Below are positions 17,063-25,012 of a DNA stretch of 64,000 bases, in pieces. A program made the position numbers and the translations under genes. The stretch's first letter is position 1, and each line of letters opens with the position of its first letter. This DNA comes from Planctomycetota bacterium (GTDB lineage Bacteria > Planctomycetota > JAJSAM01 > JAJVHW01), in NCBI GenBank assembly GCA_024280885.1, contig JAJRPF010000056.1, positions 83,544 to 147,543 on the forward strand, read 5' to 3'. Below the pieces are notes generated by a model. That model worked only from the letters and a program-made list of their open reading frames with translations. It made no database searches and was not told where the DNA came from.

Positions 17063-18142
17063 CTACCATGGCGCCACCGTGTCTCGGAGCTGCGCGAATA
17101 CCATGAATACCTGACCGAATACCAGACCGACCGCGCTCCCGCAGAGAAGCAGGAGTGCGGGGGAGAGAAGTGCCAAGAAGCGCTCTCTGGATCTCTCGGC
17201 GCGCTCGCCCGCCATGGCCGAGAGTTCGTCGAGGGCAGCGGCCACCTGCGTCGGTGGCCCCGCGAGCATGGACGATCGCGCACGCAGCCACGTCGGCACC
17301 GGCAGTCGTTCCCACGCCTCCGCGAAGGCTGTCCCCTCGTGGATCGAATGTGCCGCCTCGCGAACGGCGGTGACGTGACGCCCGTGTCCAATCGCGGCCG
17401 AAGTCCGATCCATCGCCGCGTCGATCGGGCGTCCCGCTCGAACGGCCGCGGACAGAGCGCGCAACCAGTTGGCAGTGCAATGCACGGGTGCTTCGCGTCG
17501 TAGTCCATGCAGCGCGGCGAGCAGGGCCGCGATGGGTGGCTTCCGGCTGCAGGCCACGACGACGAACGCGGCGATGAGCCCTCCGGCGACGTAGCGCGTG
17601 AGCTCAACGGCCCACATCAGAGCCGGCGTATGGAGTTCCATCGAACTCGTGACCTGCTGGAACTTCGGTGCGACGGAGAGTCCGACGAAGCCGCCGAGAA
17701 ACGCGAGGATGACTGTTGGATACGCGAGTCGCATCAACACGCTGTGGAAGAACCGCAGTGAGTCTCGGTCCTCACGCGCAGCGTTCCGCAGCGCGGCGCC
17801 GACGTTTGGTCCGCCCTCCGCCGATGCGATGCTCGCCGTCGCCGTGACGGAGAGGCCCAGCGCGCCGGAGAGCGCCGCAGAGAGTGGCAGTCCTTCGTCC
17901 AGTCGGCGTGCAGCTTCGAGGATCGCGCGTTTCTTTCGTCCGCGTTCGTCGTGGGCGATCAACCAGAGGAACTGCGGCTCGACCGGGACGTCGCGTCGGA
18001 TGGCCGACGCCAGAGTCTCCAAGACACGCGCTCGAAACTCGCTTTGGCTCCCGACCGTGAGCCGTGCTGCCGTGCTGGCGAGCAATGCTGATCCAAGGAT
18101 CGCGAGCAGGATCGCGAGTATGCCAAGAACGCCGCCTGACAT
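17063..18142 (-). CDS. GspF-like inner-membrane platform protein, second copy
   Basis: A 359-residue type II secretion F-domain protein. It begins with a hydrophobic helix (GVLGILAILLAILGSALL), then two F-domain repeats, each with an amphipathic helical bundle and a transmembrane segment (VILAFLGGFVGLSV; LLSPALLLLCGSAVGLVFGQ), with motifs SAALSGALGLSVTATASIA and GTAFAEAWERLPVP. Platform proteins couple the cytoplasmic ATPase to pseudopilus assembly. It follows another gspF, with TGA and ATG sharing a base. Sequence is diverged from the first copy, so a heteromeric platform is possible. Confidence 0.85.
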   Translation of the reverse strand: MSGGVLGILAILLAILGSALLASTAARLTVGSQSEFRARVLETLASAIRRDVPVEPQFLWLIAHDERGRKKRAILEAARRLDEGLPLSAALSGALGLSVTATASIASAEGGPNVGAALRNAAREDRDSLRFFHSVLMRLAYPTVILAFLGGFVGLSVAPKFQQVTSSMELHTPALMWAVELTRYVAGGLIAAFVVVACSRKPPIAALLAALHGLRREAPVHCTANWLRALSAAVRAGRPIDAAMDRTSAAIGHGRHVTAVREAAHSIHEGTAFAEAWERLPVPTWLRARSSMLAGPPTQVAAALDELSAMAGERAERSRERFLALLSPALLLLCGSAVGLVFGQVFMVFAQLRDTVAPW

Positions 18143-19242
18143 CACCAGCCACCCAGTGAGCGCACCGCGAGTTCCGTCATCGGGACCACAAACGTGTACG
18201 CGAGGATGAAGACGACGGCGCCGACGGCCAGTTCGGCGGCCGGGGCGAGGATGGCAATCGTGCGCTCCACCGCGCGCTCGAGTCGAACCTCATAGTGCTC
18301 GGCGAGATCGGAGAGGCCTTCCTCCGGGCGTCCGCGCTCCTGCGCGGCGCGTAGCAGCCACAGTTCAGAGGGCGGAGCGATCCCGGCGGCGCGCGCGGCC
18401 GCTTCGATCCCGGCGCCGTCGTGCGCGGCCGCCGCCATGGTCAGCACGTCGGCGCGCAATCCAGGCTCATCCGTTGTCTGCGCAACGAGGTCCAATGCTT
18501 CGGGCAGTGGCACGGCATGGCGCACAAGCGAGGCAAGAGTGCCGAAGACGCCCGTCAGCCCGGCGTAGAGTCGAAGCCGACCGATGACAGGCCAGCGGAG
18601 GCGGGATGCGCGCGCGCCGAGACGTCCGTCGAGTGGGTTGCGTTTCCAGGCGAAGACCGCGGCGCCGAGTACACACGCGAGTAGCCCCGCGAGAGCGCCG
18701 CCCGCAACCATGAGACGCGAGTCCCAGTACGGACTCGTACTCCCCATGCCCCCCGCACCCATCTGTGCGCTGAGACTCTGGCTCGCGTTGATCGACTCCA
18801 CGATGTCGTGGAACTGTGGTCCGACGAAGATGACGAGTCCGACTCCGATCAGGAGGACGACCGAGGCGCTGACCATCGGGCCGGCGAGTGCGCGGCGTAT
18901 CGAACGCCCGATGCGCGCGCGTTGTTCGGCGTGGCGCGCGATCTCGGCCATGGCTCCGGGGAGATCGCCGGACGCCATCCCGGCGGCGATCAACGCACCG
19001 TGCGCCGGGGAGAAGACGCCATCGTGTCGCGCATACGCTTCGTCGAGCGGGACACCGTCCTGGAGGTCGGAAGCCAGCTCCCGGACCGCCTCCTGCAGCG
19101 GGCCGGCGCGAAGATCAGAGTCGACGGTGGCGAGGGCGCGCGGAAGCGGAACACCGGCGCGACACATCGATGCGAGCGAGCCGTGTAACACGGCAATCGG
19201 GTCAGTGGACGTGGGCTGGTGACTACGAGTGGCCGAGGACAC
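18142..19242 (-). CDS. gspF: GspF/PilC-type inner-membrane platform protein
   Basis: A 366-residue type II secretion F protein. Two F domains are visible: first LHGSLASMCRAGVPLPRALA...GDLPGAMAEIARHAEQRA with a membrane helix (MVSASVVLLIGVGLVIFVGP), then GVFGTLASLVRHAVPLPEAL and a terminal helix (LAVGAVVFILAYTFVVPMTEL). This is the usual GspF layout. I place the start at GTG 19242 because AGGAGG lies 6 nt before it inside the end of gspE; this gives a 20-nt overlap. An upstream ATG at 19269 is the alternative. Confidence 0.9.
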   Translation of the reverse strand: MSSATRSHQPTSTDPIAVLHGSLASMCRAGVPLPRALATVDSDLRAGPLQEAVRELASDLQDGVPLDEAYARHDGVFSPAHGALIAAGMASGDLPGAMAEIARHAEQRARIGRSIRRALAGPMVSASVVLLIGVGLVIFVGPQFHDIVESINASQSLSAQMGAGGMGSTSPYWDSRLMVAGGALAGLLACVLGAAVFAWKRNPLDGRLGARASRLRWPVIGRLRLYAGLTGVFGTLASLVRHAVPLPEALDLVAQTTDEPGLRADVLTMAAAAHDGAGIEAAARAAGIAPPSELWLLRAAQERGRPEEGLSDLAEHYEVRLERAVERTIAILAPAAELAVGAVVFILAYTFVVPMTELAVRSLGGW

Positions 19243-20338
19243 GCTGCACCTCCTCGTTTGTGGTCGCACCTGCGTCGACGAGTGTTTCAGCGGCTACACG
19301 CAGACTCGCGAAGCCGGACTCGCGCGCCGCTGCTGCGAGTCGTTCGCCGTCACCCTTCGCGAGGATCACCTCACGCAGCGCGGGCGTCAACTCGACCCAC
19401 TCGGCTGCGATCACGCGTCCGCGATAACCGGTGTTGCGACAACTCGGGCAACCCTGCGACGCGCATGTGGCGCACGATCGTCGGAGCAGTCGTTGCGCGA
19501 GAACGCCGCGGACGGCGGTCGTCAGCACGAATGGTTCGACGCTCATTTCCAGGAGACGCGCGAAGACAGCCGGTGCCGTTCCGGCGTGAACCGTCGACGC
19601 GACGAGATGTCCCGTCAGGCCTGCTTCGAGGGCGATGCGCGCCGTCTCACGGTCGCGGATCTCACCGACGAGCAAGACGTCGGGGTCCTGGCGCAACAAT
19701 GATCGGAGTGCCCGTGCGAAGTCGAGTCCCGCGGACTCGCTGACCTCGGTCTGCACAACGCCGGGGAGACGCCGTTCGACGGGGTCCTCCAGCGTCATCA
19801 GACTACGGCCTGCATCCGTCCGCGCGAGGTGGCGCAGCGCTGCGTAGAGCGTCGTCGTCTTGCCGCTGCCGCTCGGGCCGGTCAGAAGCACCACACCGTC
19901 GGGACGCGCGAGGGCGGCGCTGAGACCGGCGAGCACGCTTGGTGGGAGACCGAGTTCAGCGAGATCCGGCGCCTGCGTCTCGGCTGCATCCAGTCGCAGC
20001 GCAGCCCGCTCGCCCAGGAGTGTCGGGTACGTCGCGACGCGTATCTCCATACCGGTGGGGGAGCGCTCCGCGGCGATCCGCCCCTCCTGCGGAACGTCGG
20101 TGCGGTAGGCGAGCAGCCCGGAGAGGGCTTTCAGTCGACCGACCACCTGTGCCGCGATTGAGGCGGGCAAAGGGTCGGCTTCGACCAGCACGCCGTCGAG
20201 ACGGAGCCGTACGCGCATGGAGTCGCCGTCGGGGTCCAGATGGATATCACTCGCACCGCGTTCTGCGGCGGTGCGGAGGACGCGCTCCACGGCTTCGACA
20301 GCGGGAGCGTGCGGACGGGTGGGGGCACGGATCGACAT
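19223..20338 (-). CDS. gspE: GspE/PilB-type secretion or pilus ATPase
   Basis: Cytoplasmic hexameric ATPase that drives pseudopilus or pilus assembly. The 371-residue form starting at ATG 20338 has the N2-type domain (SDIHLDPDGDSMRVRLRLDG), Walker A GPSGSGKTT at 154-162, the Asp box LEDPVE, a Walker B region DPDVLLVGEIRDRETA, the His box TGHLVASTVHAG, and a four-cysteine zinc motif (CATCASQGCPSC) typical of GspE. Most GspE/PilB proteins carry an N-terminal MshEN domain of ~150 residues; it is missing here, so the protein is a short form. Start assignment is uncertain. Confidence 0.9.
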   Translation of the reverse strand: MSIRAPTRPHAPAVEAVERVLRTAAERGASDIHLDPDGDSMRVRLRLDGVLVEADPLPASIAAQVVGRLKALSGLLAYRTDVPQEGRIAAERSPTGMEIRVATYPTLLGERAALRLDAAETQAPDLAELGLPPSVLAGLSAALARPDGVVLLTGPSGSGKTTTLYAALRHLARTDAGRSLMTLEDPVERRLPGVVQTEVSESAGLDFARALRSLLRQDPDVLLVGEIRDRETARIALEAGLTGHLVASTVHAGTAPAVFARLLEMSVEPFVLTTAVRGVLAQRLLRRSCATCASQGCPSCRNTGYRGRVIAAEWVELTPALREVILAKGDGERLAAAARESGFASLRVAAETLVDAGATTNEEVQRVLGHS

Positions 20339-20958
20339 TGGGGTGCAGGCGCACTCCGGCCGACCCGGAACACTCCTCTTCCCGCATCGGAAGTGCACCA
20401 CGGCGCGCTTGAGACCCGACAGCCTCGACTGACATCCTTCGATGTCGTTAGCGCGCGAACGATTGTCGTCACTCGTAGTCAACGCGCGCTTGGCTGGGCT
20501 TCCATTCGGCGCCCACCCGCAGCGCGACTCGGGCGTTCGGGCATCAATCGAGCGCGTGTTTCGAGCCTGAAACGGGCGTCGCATCCCCTGATCTGGCAGA
20601 AACGTGAGCGCGCGAACGGTTTTGGTACGCCCGTTGCTCAAGGAGAGACGGAACAACCCGTTCCAGGAGAACTGCCATGCGAAAGACACTGACACACTGC
20701 CCGACCGGCCGCGCCACACGACGCGGACCGTGGGGCGACGTCTTTCTCGGGCCCTGCCGCACGCGAGCAACGCGCATTCTCGCGGTAGGGCGTTCTCGGG
20801 ACGAGGCGCACGCCTGACGGCGTCCCTCTCTTTCCCCGTCGAATGCGCGCGATCTCGTCGCTGACGAGATTGGCACGAGACGTCTCCCTCCGCTCGGCCT
20901 CACCAGCCGACATCACGCTCTGGCACTCACGTGCTGGGAGCGCTCCGACGAGTCTGCC
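20339..20958. other. Non-coding region upstream of gspE
   Basis: About 620 nt without a credible gene. The gspE frame stays open to 20770, but the translation upstream of 20338 is Arg/Ser/Gly-rich and does not resemble the MshEN domain. I saw no clear promoter. The array of small hairpins and the dispersed repeats follow beyond it. Confidence 0.4.
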
Positions 20959-21105
20959 GCGGGAAGTGCCCGCACTCTCCCCACTCCCTAGCGGGAAGGT
21001 CCCGCGACTCCCCACGCGCAGGAAGGGCCTGCGCACCACCACGGCGTGGCCGGCTGCGAACCGGTTCGCGTCGCGTCCAACCACTCCACCGCGGGAAGGG
21101 CCCGC
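20959..21105. repeat. Cluster of small hairpins with AAG-type loops
   Basis: Four short inverted repeats share stem and loop: GCGGG-AAGTG-CCCGC (20959-20973), GCGGG-AAGGT-CCCGC (20991-21005), GCGCAGG-AAGGG-CCTGCGC (21016-21034) and GCGGG-AAGGG-CCCGC (21091-21105). Between the third and fourth is the perfect 14-bp palindrome GCGAACCGGTTCGC (21056-21069). The conserved loop start AAG, together with compensatory stem changes, suggests that structure rather than sequence is kept. The array lies in the long non-coding stretch between gspE and the HEAT-like gene. Confidence 0.8.
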
Positions 21106-21166
21106 ACACCCGACGCTCTACTTGACACAACTACGGGATAGAGCGCGGTCCGACTGCCTGGCTGCG

Positions 21167-21300
21167 GCGATGCCCTCGGTCCGCCAGACACCGGGCACCG
21201 CGGCGTGGACTCGAGAAGACGCCCGCCGTCCCCGGTCGGCGGCGGAGCAACGAGTTCTCTTGTCGGGGCCAGGTGGCCCGCCGACGCCCGGGTACGATCC
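21167..21300 (-). repeat. Dispersed repeat, copy A
   Basis: About 134 nt, read on the minus strand, matching the plus-strand stretch at 31567-31717 (copy B) with roughly nine bases in ten identical over the best ~95 nt. Shared landmarks are GGATCGTACCCGGGCGTCGG, then CTGGCC, AAGAG, CTCGTTGCTCCGCCGCCGAC and CGGGGACGGCGGG. It lies downstream of the stop of the minus-strand gene ending at 21485, in the same relative orientation as copy B to its upstream gene. Confidence 0.85.
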
Positions 21301-21352
21301 GAGCGAAGGGGCTCTCTCCTCTCCCCTCTCCGAACTCGGCAACGCGCTCCGT

Positions 21353-21437
21353 GCTTGGTCTCTGGCGGACCGACGGGCTCTCTTGTTCGAGCCGGTCAGC
21401 CCGCCCGTGACCGAGCACGATCCAAGAGCGGACCCTC
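21353..21437 (-). repeat. Dispersed repeat, degenerate copy
   Basis: Read on the minus strand, this stretch has GGATCGTGCTCGG, GGGCGGGCTGACCGGCTCGA, CAAGAGAGCCCGTCGGTCCG, which follows the same order and spacing as copies A and B with many substitutions. It lies between the stop at 21485 and copy A, so two units are arranged in tandem after this gene. Confidence 0.55.
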
Positions 21438-21484
21438 ATGTATCGAAGAGCCTCGCTGAGCGAAGCCGGGATACCTCTCGGAAG

Positions 21485-24202
21485 CTACTTGTCGCGCTCC
21501 GATCCGGACTTGCCGAAGCGCTCGCGCGCTTCCTTGCGTAGTCGTTCGAGTTCGAGGATCGCATCGATCGCTTCGCGCGCCTTGGTGCGGACCTCGCTGT
21601 CCATCGAGTCGAGTTTCGCGATGAGGTCCGGGATCAACTCGGTGCGTCCGAGGGAGTCGGCCTGCGCGATGCCGCGGAGTACCGCTGCGCGTTCCGGACG
21701 CGCGAGCAACCAGCGCGCTGCCGGAAAGAGCGCCGGTGTTGGATGCCGTTCCGCCAGTACGGAGGTCGCGGCTGAGACGGCACGCCAATCCGAGTCTGCG
21801 TCAGAGATGAGCCGACTCACTGCGATCTCGATTGCGGATATCGAACCGACGTTCACGCCGCGACCGCGGAGCACGCGAGTCACCGGATAGAGCTGCGCTG
21901 GCGGTGTCTCGCGCAGCATGCGATCGACCACCTCATCGCGCACGTCGGGGGACGTCATCTTCACGATGAACGCGACAACTGCGTCGTTGGGTGGTTCGCT
22001 CGCTGCGGCGAGCGCACGTGCCGCAGTGTTCATTCGCTCCGACCCCACCTCGTTATTGAGGAGCCCAGGCCACATGCCCGAGCGGATGTGTCGTACCCAA
22101 TCGGTGATCGGGAAGAGGTCGCTCGATTTGGCGAGGGAAACCCACCACGTCCCCACCGATGCGTAGTGTCCGCGAACAAAGCTGACAATTGGGGCGCGAT
22201 CGTCTCCGAGATCGAGGCGCTGTTCCCGTTCCGCACTCACGGCCGAGAGCGCCAAGTCCACAATCGCCGATCGCCCTGCGTCCGTGCGGACAACCTCGAA
22301 CAGCTCCGTCAACGCAGGCGCGAAGACCCGGATTTTCGCAAGTCCCCAGGGTCTCGAAAAGTCGGCCTTGAAGATCGGATGCCAGTCCGGGTTCTGGAGT
22401 GTCGCGCGCGCTCTGACGTAGCGCACGAGTGGCTCGGTCGATTCCGGTACGCCGACGACGACCAACGCGCCCAAGAACGAAGACTGAAGACTCGCGGCTT
22501 CCTCGACTCGGACAAGTCCCGGGAGCGTCTGCAGGAGGATTCTCGCGAAGCCGACGGAATAGACCGCAGCAGGGGCCGACCCCAATCGCATGCTCGCATC
22601 TACGATGGCAAGGCGATTAAGTGCGACGAGTCGGGAAGCGGGAGGGAGCCTGTCCAAGAGCGCCAGAGCCCGTGTCGCAAGTGCTTCCTGTTCCAGGGGG
22701 AGCGCGCCCAGCAATCGTGCAGACTCCACGTCGTCGAGACCGTCGAAGAGTGCATCCACGGCAGCTCTCTGCTGCGCCGAGTCCAGCCTGCGGAGCGCGC
22801 GGCGCGCACTACTCCATTCCGTGCTGGACAGTTGGAAGTCGCGTTGCGACGTCCCATCCGCGGCGTCCCGCCGCGTCACGTAGTTAGCGTGAGCGACACG
22901 GATGTGCGCGATGACGGTGTCGGCGTGTCGCTGTGTGTCGATTTCATCGAGAGAGCGCTTGTTGAGGACGTTCACAAAGAGGCGCCCTATTCCGCGTTCC
23001 ACCGGCGAGGACGAGTCCGGATCGGACCAATTTCGGCTCACGTCGACGACGGACTTGAGGGCTTCGATCACCTCATTTGCGTCGGCCTGTTGAGCCAGCG
23101 CGCGGAGACCGAGCGTCCACCGGGGAGCGTCCCCCCTGTAGAGCGCGAAGACCCCGAGCGTTCTCCGTGTCGCGAGTAGGACGAGACCGGCCGACGGTTC
23201 GCCATCCGGAATCTCGCTCAGCGCCAGCTCCAACAGGCGCACTGCGGAAGCACTCGCGATGGCAGTGTCGTCGGCCGTCATCCAGCGCGTCAGAAGCTGC
23301 CACTGTTCGCGGCGGGGTTGCCCCTGCAGCACCGTGAAGAGTGCGCCTTTCCCGACCGGACCGGGTTGCAACGACGCGGCGAACGTCGTGCTGAACGGGA
23401 TCGGGCCCGACATGAATCGCAACGTCCGATCGAGAGTCTTCGCATCTAACGCCTGTAGCTTTTCCTCGAGCACTGGGATCTGGTCCGCGTGCGAGTTCAG
23501 GTAGTTCCTGATGTCGAGCCCCGGGTAGGTGCGGTCCAGCCCGATGCGTGCCGTCCATCGCGACATCAAATTCGGCTCATCCATACGGCAGAGTATCCGC
23601 ATCGCATGCTTCGCGAGCGTGACGTCGGAGTGATCCAGCAGCTTGATCAAGAAGGGGCGCGCGGCGTCGCCCAGGATCGCGAAGTCCCGATAGACGGGCA
23701 GAGACTGATCGCCCATCGAGGCGCGTCCTAGTTCGAAGAGAAGCGACTGCAATTTCTTGTCGATCTCGGAGCCGATGCCGATCTCGAAGATGGCCTTCTG
23801 ATACTCGCGGGCGCGGGCTCGCAGTGCGTCGGATGAACCCGTGTCGTCGGCGAGCTCACCGAGCAGTCGCCGCGCTTCGTCACTGCGCCCGAGAAGCACG
23901 GAGCAGATCGCGAACCGGAACCGCGACTCGCCGCGGACGTTCTCTGGTGCGTCCGCGTCGTCGATCAGCGCGAGGTACGCGCGCGCCGCGTCGGCGACCT
24001 TCCCGTCCACGACTTCCAACTCGTACGCGCGGTGGTAGCGGTCTTGAGCACTGTCCTCCGCGCGTGCGACGTTCGGAACGAAGAGAGAGGCCGCGAGCAC
24101 CGAGGTCAACGCGACCATGCGAACGGCGCTCACGACGTTGCAGGTGCGCGGGACGCTTGTGCGGTCGGGTCGAGATCGAGATTGAATGAGTCGAGCGTGC
24201 AT
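21485..24202 (-). CDS. Large exported HEAT-like helical-repeat protein
   Basis: A 905-residue protein with a long signal sequence: a basic N-region, then VVSAVRMVALTSVLAASLFV and a likely cleavage after ARA at about residue 48. The mature protein is almost entirely alpha-helical with repeats such as AARPFLIKLLDHSDVTLAKH and IVDASMRLGSAP, resembling irregular HEAT/TPR solenoids, and ends in a charged helix (LERLRKEARERFGKSG). No catalytic motif is seen. GGAG lies 7 nt before the ATG at 24202. Two downstream minus-direction repeat units follow its stop. Probably a periplasmic scaffold; no specific role can be assigned. Confidence 0.78.
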   Translation of the reverse strand: MHARLIQSRSRPDRTSVPRTCNVVSAVRMVALTSVLAASLFVPNVARAEDSAQDRYHRAYELEVVDGKVADAARAYLALIDDADAPENVRGESRFRFAICSVLLGRSDEARRLLGELADDTGSSDALRARAREYQKAIFEIGIGSEIDKKLQSLLFELGRASMGDQSLPVYRDFAILGDAARPFLIKLLDHSDVTLAKHAMRILCRMDEPNLMSRWTARIGLDRTYPGLDIRNYLNSHADQIPVLEEKLQALDAKTLDRTLRFMSGPIPFSTTFAASLQPGPVGKGALFTVLQGQPRREQWQLLTRWMTADDTAIASASAVRLLELALSEIPDGEPSAGLVLLATRRTLGVFALYRGDAPRWTLGLRALAQQADANEVIEALKSVVDVSRNWSDPDSSSPVERGIGRLFVNVLNKRSLDEIDTQRHADTVIAHIRVAHANYVTRRDAADGTSQRDFQLSSTEWSSARRALRRLDSAQQRAAVDALFDGLDDVESARLLGALPLEQEALATRALALLDRLPPASRLVALNRLAIVDASMRLGSAPAAVYSVGFARILLQTLPGLVRVEEAASLQSSFLGALVVVGVPESTEPLVRYVRARATLQNPDWHPIFKADFSRPWGLAKIRVFAPALTELFEVVRTDAGRSAIVDLALSAVSAEREQRLDLGDDRAPIVSFVRGHYASVGTWWVSLAKSSDLFPITDWVRHIRSGMWPGLLNNEVGSERMNTAARALAAASEPPNDAVVAFIVKMTSPDVRDEVVDRMLRETPPAQLYPVTRVLRGRGVNVGSISAIEIAVSRLISDADSDWRAVSAATSVLAERHPTPALFPAARWLLARPERAAVLRGIAQADSLGRTELIPDLIAKLDSMDSEVRTKAREAIDAILELERLRKEARERFGKSGSERDK

Positions 24203-24286
24203 GAGTCGTCTCCGCCGTGTTCCGGTACGTGTCCCGGGGTTGAGAGGAGCGTAGGGGCATCCAGCGGCGCGTGAGTCAGCCATGGG

Positions 24287-25012
24287 TCAGGTCTCCGTCA
24301 GCACTTCGTCAGCGTCGCCCGCCACCATCTCGAAGCGATATCCCAGTCCACGCACCGACACGATGTGGCGCGGCTTCGCCGGATCGCTCTCGACCTTCTT
24401 GCGCAGGCCGAAGATCGCGGTGTCGATGACGCGCGAGACGACGTCGTCGTCGCCCCAGACCCCGCGCAGGAGTTCCACGCGCGTGACCGCTCGACCGGGT
24501 CTGCCGGCGAAGAACGCCAGCAACTCGAATTCGCGCGGGGTGAGGTGGATCGCAGCGCCGCTGCGGGTTGCCGATCGCGCGGCGAAGTCAACGGCGACGT
24601 CGCCAAAACGCAGTGCTCCCTGATCCGAGAGTCCGCGCTCTCGATCCCACGCACGCAAGCGGGTGCGAATGCGCGCGCGGAGTTCGCCCAGACTGAAGGG
24701 TTTCATCACGTAGTCGTCTGCGCCGAGATCCAAGCCCTTCACGCGATCGGCTTCCAGGCCACGTGCGGTAAGCATGAGCACGGGTGTGGCGACGCCATCG
24801 GCGCGCAGGCGGCGCAACACCTCGAAGCCGTCCATGCGCGGCATCATCACGTCGAGGACGATCAGATCGGGATCCTCTGTGAGACCGCGACGCAGGCCCT
24901 CTTCGCCATCGGCGGCGAGCAACACACGGTAGCCCTCTGCGCGCAACGCCTCCTGTAGACCGAGGCGGATGCTCTCGTCGTCCTCGACCACCAGGATCGT
25001 CCACTCACGCAC
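24287..25012 (-). CDS. OmpR-family response regulator
   Basis: A 241-residue DNA-binding response regulator. The receiver domain has the acidic pair (VVEDDES), phospho-acceptor Asp54 (LIVLDVMMPRMDGF), a conserved Thr region (LMLTARG) and Lys104 (VMKPFS); the C-terminal winged helix carries LTPREFELLAFFAGRPGRAV and VRGLGYRFE. Start is GTG at 25012, overlapping the kinase gene stop by 8 nt, so the pair is translationally coupled. Target genes are unknown. The HEAT-like gene lies 84 nt downstream in the same direction. Confidence 0.95.
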   Translation of the reverse strand: MREWTILVVEDDESIRLGLQEALRAEGYRVLLAADGEEGLRRGLTEDPDLIVLDVMMPRMDGFEVLRRLRADGVATPVLMLTARGLEADRVKGLDLGADDYVMKPFSLGELRARIRTRLRAWDRERGLSDQGALRFGDVAVDFAARSATRSGAAIHLTPREFELLAFFAGRPGRAVTRVELLRGVWGDDDVVSRVIDTAIFGLRKKVESDPAKPRHIVSVRGLGYRFEMVAGDADEVLTET

